The notes beneath the pieces were generated by a model. The model was not told the DNA's origin, ran no database searches, and saw nothing but the letters and a program-made list of their open reading frames with translations. Made by a program: the position numbers and the translations under genes. Shown piece after piece: positions 41,916 through 51,213 of a DNA stretch of 64,000 nucleotides. The stretch is taken from contig CAUUMS010000002.1 in assembly GCA_963546395.1 (NCBI GenBank), forward strand, positions 62,001 to 126,000, read 5' to 3'. The stretch comes from Bacteroides_D sp963546395 (GTDB lineage: Bacteria > Bacteroidota > Bacteroidia > Bacteroidales > CAJPTX01). Positions within the stretch are counted from its first letter, which is position 1, and each line of letters opens with the position of its first letter.

Positions 41916-43970
41916 ATGGTAACACGTGAGCTGATCGAGCCTCGGAGCATTGTCGTAGTGGGGGCCTCGGAGGATGTGCATAAGCCCGGGGGGCGTACGT
42001 TGGAGAACTTGATCCGGCAGGGCTACTCGGGAGGGCTCTACGCGGTGAATCCGAAGGCCGATAGCGTGCAGGGAATCAAGTCCTACCACACCGTGGAGGA
42101 GCTCCCGCAGGTGGAGTTGGCTGTGTTGGCCATTGCGGCGAAGTACTGCCCGGCGACCGTGGAGGTGCTGGCTCGGCAGAAGGGTACGAAGGCCTTCATC
42201 ATCCTTTCCGCAGGTTTCCATGAGGAGGGGCCCGAGGGGGCTGAGCTGGAGCGGCAGATCGTGGAGACGGTCAACAGCGTGGGCGGCTCGCTGATCGGGC
42301 CGAACTGCGTGGGGGTGATGAACTCCCACTACACGGGGGTCTTCATTCGCCCCATCCCCACCTTTGCCACCGAGGGGGTGGATTTCATCACGGGCTCTGG
42401 GGCCACGGCGGTCTTCATTATCGAGCTGGGGATGCAGCAGGGGCTCCGTTTCTCGTCGGTGTTCTCGGTGGGTAACAGCGCGCAGCTGGGCGTGGAGGAG
42501 ATCCTCGAGTACCTGGATGAGACATTCGACCCCAAGACGAGTTCGCGGGTGAAACTGCTGTACGTGGAGAGCGTGGCCAATCCGCCCAAACTGCTAAAGC
42601 ATGCGCGCTCGCTCATTGAGAAGGGCTGTCGCATTGCGGCTATCAAGGCGGGTGGTTCCGAGGCGGGGAGCCGGGCTGCCAGCTCGCACACGGGGGCTCT
42701 GGCCAGCAGCGATGTGGCCGTGGATGCCCTGTTCCGCAAGGCGGGTATAGTGCGTTGCCGTGGGCGGCAGGAGCTGCTGACGGTGGCAGGCATCTTCATG
42801 CAGAAGCCGCTGCAAGGCGATCGCGTGGCTATTGTGACTCACGCGGGTGGCCCCGCAGTGATGCTCACCGATGCCCTCTCTAACGGGGGTATGCAGGTTC
42901 CTCCCATCAGCGGGCCTAAGGCGAAGGAGCTACTAGAGAAGCTCTTCCCGGGATCGTCAGTGGCTAACCCTATCGACTTCCTGGCCACGGGGACTGCGGA
43001 GCAGCTGGAGGTGATACTGGATGCGTGCGAGCGGGATTTCGATGTGGATGCCGTGGTGGTGATCTTCGGCAGCCCGGGGCTGTTCCCCGTGTACGATGTG
43101 TACGATGTGCTGAGTCGTAAGATGGCGACGTGCAGCAAGCCGATATACCCCGTGCTGCCCTCTGTGGTGAATGTGGCCGATGAGATTGCCGAGTTCGTGA
43201 AGAAGGGCAATCTGTACTTCCCAGAGGAGGTTGTGCTTGGGGATGCGCTCTGCCTGACGGCTCGTACGCCGAGCCCGCAGCCAGAGCGTGCTGAGGTGCC
43301 GGGCGTGGATCGGGCTGCAATACGTCGCATCGTGGAGGCCGCTCCCGATGGCTATTTGCCACCCGATGCGGTGCAGGCTCTGCTGGATGCTGCAGGTATA
43401 CCCAGGGCTGGCGAGGCCGTGGTGCAGACGGAGGATGATGCGGTGGCGCAGGCTGCCAAGCTGGGATTCCCGATAGTGATGAAGGTCGTGGGCCCAGTGC
43501 ATAAGTCGGATGTCGGGGGCGTGGTGCTCGGGGTGAAGGATGAGGCGACGGTGCGCCGGGAGTTCGCCCGCATGATGAAGATTAAGGACACTACGGCTAT
43601 CCTACTTCAGCCGATGCTCAGCGGTGCCGAGCTGTTCGTGGGTGCCAAGCGTGATGAGAAGTTCGGCCACGTGGTGCTGTGCGGCATGGGGGGGATATTC
43701 ATCGAGGTGCTGAAGGACACGGCGGCTGGCATTGCACCGATAGGGCTCCCAGAGGCTAGGGCGATGATAGGGCAGCTGCGTAGCAAGAAGATTCTCGACG
43801 GGGTGCGTGGGCAGGAACCCGTGCACCGTGAGATGTTTGCCGAGGTAGTATCACGCGTGTCTGCCCTGGTGGATGCAGCACCCGAAATCTTTGAGATGGA
43901 TCTCAATCCGCTCTTGGGCAATGCCCGCGGCGTAGTGGCCGTGGATGCTCGCATTCGCCTGGCGCGCTAG
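41916..43970 (+). CDS. Acetate/acyl-CoA ligase (ADP-forming), fused subunits
   Basis: 684 residues from the ATG at 41916. An N-terminal CoA-binding Rossmann domain (IVVVGASEDVHKPGGRTLENL) is followed by the succinyl-CoA-ligase-like domain with the phosphohistidine motif SSHTGALASSD near residue 257. From about 470 comes an ATP-grasp domain (FPIVMKVVGPVHKSDVGGV). Alpha and beta subunits are thus fused, as in bacterial ADP-forming acyl-CoA synthetases. It makes ATP from acyl-CoA during fermentation or uses it to activate acids. Acyl specificity is not readable. Confidence 0.92.
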   Translation: MVTRELIEPRSIVVVGASEDVHKPGGRTLENLIRQGYSGGLYAVNPKADSVQGIKSYHTVEELPQVELAVLAIAAKYCPATVEVLARQKGTKAFIILSAGFHEEGPEGAELERQIVETVNSVGGSLIGPNCVGVMNSHYTGVFIRPIPTFATEGVDFITGSGATAVFIIELGMQQGLRFSSVFSVGNSAQLGVEEILEYLDETFDPKTSSRVKLLYVESVANPPKLLKHARSLIEKGCRIAAIKAGGSEAGSRAASSHTGALASSDVAVDALFRKAGIVRCRGRQELLTVAGIFMQKPLQGDRVAIVTHAGGPAVMLTDALSNGGMQVPPISGPKAKELLEKLFPGSSVANPIDFLATGTAEQLEVILDACERDFDVDAVVVIFGSPGLFPVYDVYDVLSRKMATCSKPIYPVLPSVVNVADEIAEFVKKGNLYFPEEVVLGDALCLTARTPSPQPERAEVPGVDRAAIRRIVEAAPDGYLPPDAVQALLDAAGIPRAGEAVVQTEDDAVAQAAKLGFPIVMKVVGPVHKSDVGGVVLGVKDEATVRREFARMMKIKDTTAILLQPMLSGAELFVGAKRDEKFGHVVLCGMGGIFIEVLKDTAAGIAPIGLPEARAMIGQLRSKKILDGVRGQEPVHREMFAEVVSRVSALVDAAPEIFEMDLNPLLGNARGVVAVDARIRLAR

Positions 43971-43975
43971 GGCTG

Positions 43976-44119
43976 ATGGCTCGCTTTTCGCTACGCCATC
44001 TCAGCGCCAGGGAGTGGATGCTCGTTGTGGCGGTGCTGCTAGGGCTGGTGCTTGTTATCATGCGCTGGGAGTACATCTCAGGGCAGGTGGTAGAGGGCGT
44101 GATGAGCTATTTCCGCTAG
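43976..44119 (+). CDS. Small single-pass membrane protein
   Basis: 47 residues from the ATG at 43976, 5 bases after the CoA ligase stop. A single hydrophobic helix (MLVVAVLLGLVLVIM) has an Arg-rich N-terminus (MARFSLRHLSARE), consistent with inner-membrane insertion. No family is recognised. The close spacing to the ligase gene and the clean membrane pattern support it as a real gene. Confidence 0.45.
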   Translation: MARFSLRHLSAREWMLVVAVLLGLVLVIMRWEYISGQVVEGVMSYFR

Positions 44120-44158
44120 GGGATATCGTCGGCCCCATGGCTTATGCCAGCGGGGCGT

Positions 44159-44209
44159 ACCACGCCGACCGTGAGCTCTTGTGGTAGAGGGCCCGCTGGT
44201 CGGCGTGGT
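44159..44209. repeat. Perfect 12-bp inverted repeat
   Basis: ACCACGCCGACC (44159-44170) and its exact complement GGTCGGCGTGGT (44198-44209) flank a 27-base loop. No T-tract follows, so it is not a typical terminator. It lies 40 bases after the small membrane protein gene. Confidence 0.6.
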
Positions 44210-44314
44210 GACATACCCCAGGGAATGATCGGGTGGCGGGGCTGTCCCATAGGGGCAGTGGCCGTAAGGTGGCTGTGTATCCGCTCCTTGCGAGCCGGAT
44301 CTCGTCATTGTAAG

Positions 44315-44322
44315 TACCTTTG
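44315..44322 (+). promoter_or_regulatory. -7 element for the lytic transglycosylase gene
   Basis: TACCTTTG, 86 bases upstream of the ATG at 44409. Confidence 0.6.
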
Positions 44323-44408
44323 CTGACAGCAAGGGCCGGGGGTTGGTGTACGCCAGCATGGGCTGGGGATATACGATAGGCACGTGCCTGTGCGTTGCTC
44401 ACTTTGAA

Positions 44409-45356
44409 ATGTTGGTAAAACGGTTGTGGTTTAGATGGGGCGTTGTCCTGCTGTTGCTCGCCGGGGCTGGCGTTGCACTTTGGCAGGTGAGCCCGTTGTG
44501 CTTTGCCCATGGGGAGCAGATGAGCATGGCGGAGTCGCAGCCCTACTCGTCACCCTATCAGCCTAAGAGCCTCTCATTCGCTGGCGAGCGGGTGCCACTG
44601 GAGCTGGTAGATGTGCGGGAGAGTCTCGACAGGGAGCTGGCGGTGGCAGCCAATTGGCACAGCCATATCATCCTGATCATCAAACGGGCCAATCGCTACT
44701 TCCCGCTCATTGAGCCCATTCTGAAGGAGGAGGGGCTACCCGAAGATTTCAAGTACCTAGCAGTGGCCGAGAGCTCACTTCAGGAGACAGCGGTCTCTCC
44801 CTCGGGGGCTGCGGGCCTGTGGCAGTTCCTGGAGGCCACGGCTAAGGATTATGATCTCCTCATCACCGAGGAGATAGATGAGCGTTACCATTTGGAGAAG
44901 TCCACTCGTGCGGCGTGCCGCTACCTAAAGCGCATCAAGGGTCAGGTGGGGAGCTGGACTATGGCTGCGGCGGCTTACAATGCGGGTCAGAATGCTGTGA
45001 GTCGGCTGATGGAGCGTCAGTGGCAGAGCTCGTACTACGACATGCTGTTTGCCAGTGAGACGGCTCGCTACGTGTTCCGGATCCTGGCTCTGCGGGAGCT
45101 GATAGAGCATCCATCACGCTACGGCTTTGCAATCAAGCCGAAGGAGCTGTATCCTGTCATACCTACCCATACGGTGCAGATTGACACCGCGGTGACTGAT
45201 CTTGCCGTATTAGCCAATGGGCTGGGAACCAACTACAAACTGCTCAAGTGGCTGAACCCGTGGCTGCGCACGAATACGCTGACCCCGGAGCCTAACCAGT
45301 CCTTCAGCCTTCGCATCCTTCCCCTGAAGGAGCGTAGCGTAACGGCCCGTCCATGA
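44409..45356 (+). CDS. Lytic murein transglycosylase (MltD/Slt-like)
   Basis: 315 residues from the ATG at 44409. An N-terminal membrane anchor (WGVVLLLLAGAGVALW) is followed by an SLT domain. The catalytic Glu is in YLAVAESSLQETAVSPSG, followed by AAGLWQFLEATA and AAAAYNAGQNAV. The C-terminus is short and has no clear LysM repeat. It would cut peptidoglycan glycan strands in the periplasm. The stop overlaps the uvrA start, so the two genes are coupled. Confidence 0.9.
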   Translation: MLVKRLWFRWGVVLLLLAGAGVALWQVSPLCFAHGEQMSMAESQPYSSPYQPKSLSFAGERVPLELVDVRESLDRELAVAANWHSHIILIIKRANRYFPLIEPILKEEGLPEDFKYLAVAESSLQETAVSPSGAAGLWQFLEATAKDYDLLITEEIDERYHLEKSTRAACRYLKRIKGQVGSWTMAAAAYNAGQNAVSRLMERQWQSSYYDMLFASETARYVFRILALRELIEHPSRYGFAIKPKELYPVIPTHTVQIDTAVTDLAVLANGLGTNYKLLKWLNPWLRTNTLTPEPNQSFSLRILPLKERSVTARP

Positions 45357-48232
45357 TGTCCCTGTCTGCTGAGCATAATGTGAACTCGCTGCCCGGGGAG
45401 GTGGCCTCGCCGGAGCCTGATGAGGTCATCCAGATTGAGGGGGCACGGGTACACAACCTGAAGAACGTCAGCCTGAGCATCCCGCGCAATGCGCTTGTGG
45501 TGGTGACGGGGCTGAGCGGGAGTGGCAAGTCATCGTTAGCCTTCGATGTCATTTACGCCGAGGGCCAACGGCGGTACATGGAGACGCTCAGCGCATATGC
45601 CCGTCAGTTCCTCGGGGCCCTAGAGCGACCTGATGTAGATTACGTGGGCGGACTCGCCCCAGTGATTGCCATCGAGCAACGCACCACGGGGCGTAATAGC
45701 CGCTCGACGGTAGGCACTATCACCGAGGTGTACGACTTCCTACGCCTACTCTACGCACGGGTCTCCACGGCTCATTCACCGGTCACGGGCCTGCCGCTGG
45801 TGGCGCACACCGATGAGGAGATCGTGAGCCAGGCTGAAATGGCCTTCAGCGGTCGACGGGTAGCTCTGTGTGCTCCCCTGGTGAGGGGACGCAAGGGGCA
45901 CTACGAGTCGCTATTCAAAACGCTGCTATCTAGCGGATTCCTCCATGTTCGCATCGATGGTGGGATAGAGGAGATCTATCCGGGCATGAAGCTCGATCGC
46001 TATGCCGTGCATGATGTGGAGCTAGTGATCGATCGCTTCGTGTTCAATGAGAAAGGGCGAGAGCGGCTTGCGAAGTCGCTCCCCGAGACCATGCGGCGAG
46101 GTAAGGATATGGTGCTGATAGCCGACATGGAGTCTGGCGAATCTCGCTACTACAGCCGTAACCTGATGTGCCCCACCTCGGGTATATCTCTGCCCTCGCC
46201 CGAGCCGCATACGTTCTCGTTCAATTCGCCCTACGGGGAGTGCCCTGCGTGCCACGGGATAGGATCTCGCACGGGGTTTACGCCCGAGAGCCTGACGGCG
46301 GACCCTCGTAAGGGGGTGGCGAATGGGGGTATTGCGCAAGTTATCGAGTCGAAGGTGCGGTTTGAGGCTCTGCTTAAGCTAGCTACGAGCTGGCTGCGGA
46401 GCCAGAAGGTGAATTCGGCCACTCCTATCGGTGAGATTCCACCCGAGGTCTACCACCGGCTGTTCTGGGGCGACGAGGCTGCTACTCAGGGCGAAGCTCC
46501 ATCGTCCGGAGCTCGAAAGCCATCCTTCCGAGGCTTTATCCCCATGCTGGAGGAGTACTACGAGCACTCTAAGCCCAGCGATATCCCTGAGGAGATACAG
46601 GCTCGCATTGTCACCATGGATTGCCCGGAGTGTCACGGGAAACGTCTACGCCCCGAGTCGCTGTGCTTTCGCATTGGGGGCCTCGACATCGCTGAGGCGT
46701 GTGAAATGTCGCTAGGGCACTTCGCCCAGTGGATTGATACCGTGGAGCAGTCGTTGCAAGGGGCTAAGCGAGCTGTGGCAGCTGAGATTGTTAAGGAGAT
46801 CCGAAGCCGGGTAGGGTTCCTTACCGATGTGGGCCTTGAGTATCTGTCCCTTGGCCGTGCGGCGAATACGCTCTCGGGGGGCGAGAGTCAGCGTATACGC
46901 CTTGCCACCCAGATCGGCACTCAGCTCGTGAATGTGCTCTACGTGCTCGATGAGCCGAGCATTGGATTACACCCCCGCGATAACGATCGCCTCATAGCCT
47001 CCCTGAAACAGCTGCGAGATATAGGGAACACCGTTATCGTGGTGGAGCATGATGAGGACATGATGCTCTCTGCCGATCATCTGGTGGATCTTGGCCCTGG
47101 AGCCGGTAGGCACGGGGGATGCATCATGGCCCAGGGCACTGTGGAGCAAATTAGGGCCTCGGGGTCACTCACGGCGCAATACCTCAATGGGGAGCGTACC
47201 ATAGAGGTTCCTACCACCCGCCGGCCAGGGTCGGGCTCCATGCTCTCTATCCTGGGAGCTAGTGGTAATAACCTCAAGGGAGTTGATGCTCATTTCCCCC
47301 TCGGCACATTCATCTGCGTCACGGGGGTATCAGGGAGCGGAAAGAGCTCGCTCATCAATGACACGCTGTACCCGATCGTGAGCCAGGCCCTGTACCACTC
47401 ACTTACGCCCCCGCTGCCCTACTGCAAGGTGCTAGGACTTGAGTGCGTCGACAAGGTGATACAGGTCGATCAGAGCCCACTTGGGCGCACCCCCCGTTCT
47501 AATCCAGCCACCTACACGGGGATCTTCACGGATATCCGCAAGCTGTTTGCCGAGACTCCACAGGCTAAGATGCGCGGTTTCAAGATGGGACGCTTTTCAT
47601 TCAACGTGAAAGGGGGCCGCTGCGAGACGTGCAAAGGGGCCGGCGTGGAGGTGATAGAGATGAACTTCCTGCCTGATGTGCATGTGCAGTGCTCGCAGTG
47701 CCGTGGCGAGCGTTACAACCGTGAGACGTTGGCCGTGCGCTACAAGGGGAAATCCATCAGCCAGGTGCTCGACATGACGGTCAATCAGGCCGCCGAATTC
47801 TTTCAGAGTGTGCCCACCCTATTGCGTAAGCTCGAGGCCTTGCAGTCAGTGGGCATGGGGTATATCAAGCTCGGACAGTCGTGCACAACACTCTCGGGAG
47901 GCGAGAGCCAGCGCATACGTCTCGCTAGCGAGCTCGGGCGCAAAGATTCAGGCACTACCCTCTACATCCTAGATGAGCCCACGACGGGCCTCCACTTTGA
48001 GGATATACGCCTGCTCCTCAACGTGATTCATGCGCTAGTAGATCGGGGTAATACGGTGATTGTCATCGAGCACAACCTTGACGTGATCAAGTGTGCCGAC
48101 TACATCATCGACCTTGGCCCAGAGAGCGGCGAGCGGGGAGGTGAAATCGTGGCCGCAGGCACGCCAGAGGCCATTGTAGCTCAAGGCATCGGCCACACGG
48201 CCCGTTATCTCGCCAAGCTACTGCACCGGTAG
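45353..48232 (+). CDS. uvrA: Excinuclease ABC subunit A
   Basis: 959 residues (a second ATG is at 45356). Two ABC ATPase modules are present: Walker A VTGLSGSGKSSLAFD and TGVSGSGKSSLIND, with signatures TLSGGESQRIRLA in both. UvrA finds DNA damage in nucleotide excision repair. The second zinc-binding site is intact (CETCKGAG with CSQCRGE). In the first site the leading pair reads C-P-T-S instead of CxxC while CPAC remains, a difference I believe is common in Bacteroidota UvrA. Confidence 0.95.
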   Translation: MMSLSAEHNVNSLPGEVASPEPDEVIQIEGARVHNLKNVSLSIPRNALVVVTGLSGSGKSSLAFDVIYAEGQRRYMETLSAYARQFLGALERPDVDYVGGLAPVIAIEQRTTGRNSRSTVGTITEVYDFLRLLYARVSTAHSPVTGLPLVAHTDEEIVSQAEMAFSGRRVALCAPLVRGRKGHYESLFKTLLSSGFLHVRIDGGIEEIYPGMKLDRYAVHDVELVIDRFVFNEKGRERLAKSLPETMRRGKDMVLIADMESGESRYYSRNLMCPTSGISLPSPEPHTFSFNSPYGECPACHGIGSRTGFTPESLTADPRKGVANGGIAQVIESKVRFEALLKLATSWLRSQKVNSATPIGEIPPEVYHRLFWGDEAATQGEAPSSGARKPSFRGFIPMLEEYYEHSKPSDIPEEIQARIVTMDCPECHGKRLRPESLCFRIGGLDIAEACEMSLGHFAQWIDTVEQSLQGAKRAVAAEIVKEIRSRVGFLTDVGLEYLSLGRAANTLSGGESQRIRLATQIGTQLVNVLYVLDEPSIGLHPRDNDRLIASLKQLRDIGNTVIVVEHDEDMMLSADHLVDLGPGAGRHGGCIMAQGTVEQIRASGSLTAQYLNGERTIEVPTTRRPGSGSMLSILGASGNNLKGVDAHFPLGTFICVTGVSGSGKSSLINDTLYPIVSQALYHSLTPPLPYCKVLGLECVDKVIQVDQSPLGRTPRSNPATYTGIFTDIRKLFAETPQAKMRGFKMGRFSFNVKGGRCETCKGAGVEVIEMNFLPDVHVQCSQCRGERYNRETLAVRYKGKSISQVLDMTVNQAAEFFQSVPTLLRKLEALQSVGMGYIKLGQSCTTLSGGESQRIRLASELGRKDSGTTLYILDEPTTGLHFEDIRLLLNVIHALVDRGNTVIVIEHNLDVIKCADYIIDLGPESGERGGEIVAAGTPEAIVAQGIGHTARYLAKLLHR

Positions 48233-48768
48233 GGAGGGGGGGCAATCCCCAGTAGATCCACTCTGCTCCCACACTTATGGTTGTGGCAAATCGTGCGGGG
48301 TGGGCGAAAGCGTCATATTTCAAGCCCTAACGGGGCTAATGCTCCCGCTGTACATTGTTCGGCGCAACTTGCCCAGGGTGTAGATCTACTCCATTGATGC
48401 TGGGTGTTGTTTGCTGATGAGGTGTAGCACCTCGCAGTCACGCGCCTGTAGGGTTGCCACGGTGAGCGGGTGGTGAATAGCTGGCCGGTAGAGAGCCATT
48501 CGCCATCGATGCTTGTGGAACCAAGCCGAATGGAAAGACCTATTCGGATGGTGATGTCCCGGCGGGTTAATAATCCCCATTACATCCCCTTTCTGCGGTG
48601 TATTGTGCATCCGCAAACGATCACCCATTGTAGGGTAGCAGGGTGTATTTTTTAGTCAACAACTGCAATTTCTGGTGCGATTAGCCCGAAAATCGCAACC
48701 CGTACGACGATGTCGGCGTTACAAATGTTATAGCTAACACGTTGCAAATCGTTAAACAAGCAGCAATC
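48233..48768. other. Intergenic region without a convincing gene
   Basis: About 535 bases after uvrA. A minus-strand open frame at 48386-48628 (80 codons) shows no recognisable family or start context and is not annotated. A small hairpin, AGCCC/GGGCT, lies near 48333-48347. The last 100 bases are AT-rich and probably hold the promoter of the next gene, but no TAnnTTTG is seen. Confidence 0.5.
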
Positions 48769-50037
48769 ATGAAACACACTCTACTACGAATAGCATTCCC
48801 ATTGCTCGGGCTCCTGGTAATGGGAGGGTGCCAGAAGGAGGAGATGCCTCGGTCGCCCCTTGCTGAAGAAGCCACGCATTCCGCTGCCGGCACGACGATG
48901 AAGCAGCGCATCGCACAGCAGGAACTGGATGCCTTCATGGCGCAGTTTGCAGGCCTGCCCTCGGGCTACGAGGCTTTTATTAATCAGCAGTTGCCATACA
49001 GCGTGCGGTGCCTGGAAGATCTTCCCACAGGATCTGCGCTAGCGCGCTTCTGCCCTCCGCCACCGCTATTTGCCGATAGCATCTGCTGGAAGGCCGTCAT
49101 CTCCGAGACGGATAGCATCGCCGAGCTGCCCCGCGCAGCCTGGGGCCCACAGGAGTTCGCCATGGCCCGGGCGATGCAAGTTGCGTACGGGGGCGCATTG
49201 CCCAATGGTGCAGCCATGATTGGCACCCTAATCGAAGAAGATCGCTTTCCCGATCCTGATAAAGGTGAGGATTGGGAGGTGCCTACTCCGCTGGAGCCAT
49301 CCCACCCGGAGTTTCCCCCTGATGGGCCACGCATCGGCCCGCATGTGGTTTTGAATGAATGGGCCAAGGATGGCGACATCTACGTGAAACGGGCATCTGA
49401 AGCCAGCTCGAAGAAGGGGAGCAAATGCAAGTCCGTACCAGGTATAGGGTACACCCCAAATGAGGCTAGCGTCAACGATATGATCCCCGGTTACTGGAAG
49501 CATGCAGCCATAATGGATTCAGCTTCACGCAAAAAACATGGAGCGAATAGATGCTTGCTCAGCGCCTCCAATCGTACGGATACCTATCTGAGAAATCCTG
49601 GAGGGTATATCGGGCGTGTGGGCTACGACCTGTTCTATGGTTATTGGAGTCAGGCGGATGAGATCGGCGTATATCGAGTGAGTGCAGCTACCGACCGAGA
49701 AAGACATGGGGCTGTAGAGTATGCCAGAAAGTTCTACAACCTGCCATTCGATTTCATTACGTCACGCTGGGAAGACGATGCCTTCTACTGCTCCAAGCTG
49801 GTATTCCGTGCCTGGTTCTCCGAGGGGTACGATTTGGAACCCAGGGTAAGTTCCTTCACTGGCGAACCGTGGGATTATCGACTCGAGTTCGAGCGTTGGG
49901 ATCGTATGAAGCAGCCAGGAGGCGGAATAATTTATATTCCGGTATTTCGCCGGATCTGGATCCGCGATACATGGGTAACACCCACGGATTTGACTGAAAC
50001 GTGGCGTACCCACGAGCTAAGGCGTTTCTACCGATGA
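48769..50037 (+). CDS. Lipoprotein cysteine hydrolase, YiiX/NlpC-P60-like
   Basis: 422 residues from the ATG at 48769. A lipoprotein signal peptide has lipobox VMGGC. The C-terminal half has the circularly permuted papain-like pattern of YiiX/YebB proteins: WAKDGDIYVKRA, then the His in IPGYWKHAAIMD, then the Cys in EDDAFYCSKLVFRAWF. The family includes amidases and lipid- or peptidoglycan-processing enzymes; the substrate is unknown. Residues 25-200 are specific to this protein. The stop overlaps the next start (ATGA). Confidence 0.8.
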   Translation: MKHTLLRIAFPLLGLLVMGGCQKEEMPRSPLAEEATHSAAGTTMKQRIAQQELDAFMAQFAGLPSGYEAFINQQLPYSVRCLEDLPTGSALARFCPPPPLFADSICWKAVISETDSIAELPRAAWGPQEFAMARAMQVAYGGALPNGAAMIGTLIEEDRFPDPDKGEDWEVPTPLEPSHPEFPPDGPRIGPHVVLNEWAKDGDIYVKRASEASSKKGSKCKSVPGIGYTPNEASVNDMIPGYWKHAAIMDSASRKKHGANRCLLSASNRTDTYLRNPGGYIGRVGYDLFYGYWSQADEIGVYRVSAATDRERHGAVEYARKFYNLPFDFITSRWEDDAFYCSKLVFRAWFSEGYDLEPRVSSFTGEPWDYRLEFERWDRMKQPGGGIIYIPVFRRIWIRDTWVTPTDLTETWRTHELRRFYR

Positions 50038-51182
50038 GCTGTATACGAATATCACTGCGAGGGCTACCAGCAGTAGCCCTCGCAGTGGCGATTCTGCTGC
50101 TGGGGAGTGCCCAGTGCGCAAAGCGGGATCAGCCAAATGATGATGAGGAGTCGACGGCGGAGGTGTTCACCGTCGAGAAGCAGGCCGATCTGTCTCGCCT
50201 GGCTGTGGTGGCCGCAGACATGCGCTACCTACTGGGCATCGATACGACGACATTCTACGTGGTGGCTCGCATCCGCTGGAATGGGCCCCTGTTCGATAAG
50301 CTGGCGCGCCTCCCTGATGGTGGCGTGCTGGTGGTGGACGAGCGGATGGAGCAAGAGAACCGGCTCTACCGGCTGAACCCCGATTGTAGCCTGTACGCCT
50401 CGGTACCAGTGCCCGATAGACCCGCAACCCCATTCGTCCACGGTAACCTCGCCATCATGGGGGGGAGCTATTTCGGCCCCGAAGGAATCGCGGTCATGGT
50501 CTACCAGCTGGACAGCATGGTGCACCGGAAAACATTCGGCGTAAAGGGAATTGTAATACGGCAGGAGGAATTCTGTGCGCAGGGCGATAAGATCTTTTTA
50601 CCCTACGACAATTCCATAGGCGACCCCGGGCAGCGTGAATCCTTCCCCGTGATGCTCGATGCGAACACGTTGGACACTGTACATCTACGCATTGGGGATT
50701 TATTAAAAGGGAAGAGCTCCGACACGTTTTTGAGCGCCGTTTGCGATAATACGCTCGTCGTGCTCCCCATCTCGGGCTGCCACCCCATCGTGTACGACTT
50801 GGCCATGCGGCGCACGCTGAGGCACCGTGACGTGGAGCCAGAGCTGATCGCCAAGATTGGCAAGCGCGGGGGCATATCGGGCCAGCCCGTGGTGCGCGAC
50901 GGTATGCTCTATACGCTCTATGCAATAGGTGGTGGAAGCATGGTGCGTAGAATATACTGGGTGAAGATCCGCCTCTCCGACCTTAGCCTCATTGATGCCA
51001 AGCAGGTGGCACTCGACTACGGGGCACGCTGGACGGCCGGCGATGACTTCCACACCTTCGGCCGGTTCTACATCATCGAGGCAGACATGCCGGGGAGGAA
51101 GACCTTCAGGGCCACCTTCGTGGACTGGCGCACTGGCGAAGTGGCTGGGCAGTGCGAGGTGTATGACTTGGCATACAAATAA
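50034..51182 (+). CDS. Secreted protein of unknown function, tandem copy 1
   Basis: 382 residues from the ATG at 50034, overlapping the hydrolase stop by four bases. The N-terminal signal sequence reads VAILLLGSAQC; the lipobox Cys of copy 2 (LLLGC) is Ser here, so lipidation is probably lost. The rest is beta-rich with repeated short strands (GGVLVVDERM, RLYRLNPDCSLY), compatible with a beta-propeller, but no family is recognised. Copy 2 follows 31 bases downstream and is nearly identical over long stretches. Confidence 0.72.
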   Translation: MSCIRISLRGLPAVALAVAILLLGSAQCAKRDQPNDDEESTAEVFTVEKQADLSRLAVVAADMRYLLGIDTTTFYVVARIRWNGPLFDKLARLPDGGVLVVDERMEQENRLYRLNPDCSLYASVPVPDRPATPFVHGNLAIMGGSYFGPEGIAVMVYQLDSMVHRKTFGVKGIVIRQEEFCAQGDKIFLPYDNSIGDPGQRESFPVMLDANTLDTVHLRIGDLLKGKSSDTFLSAVCDNTLVVLPISGCHPIVYDLAMRRTLRHRDVEPELIAKIGKRGGISGQPVVRDGMLYTLYAIGGGSMVRRIYWVKIRLSDLSLIDAKQVALDYGARWTAGDDFHTFGRFYIIEADMPGRKTFRATFVDWRTGEVAGQCEVYDLAYK

Positions 51183-51213
51183 ATTCTAACCCATCAAGTA
51201 AAGTCTGTCACTA

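Noticed and set aside
46251..46260. Broken first zinc finger making UvrA non-functional
   Set aside because: One Cys pair is altered (C-P-T-S), but all ATPase motifs and the second zinc site are intact, and I believe this variation is normal in the phylum.
48386..48628. 80-codon minus-strand open frame after uvrA
   Set aside because: The composition is odd (His/Pro-rich), there is no promoter, ribosome site or family resemblance, and it lies in an otherwise gene-free stretch.
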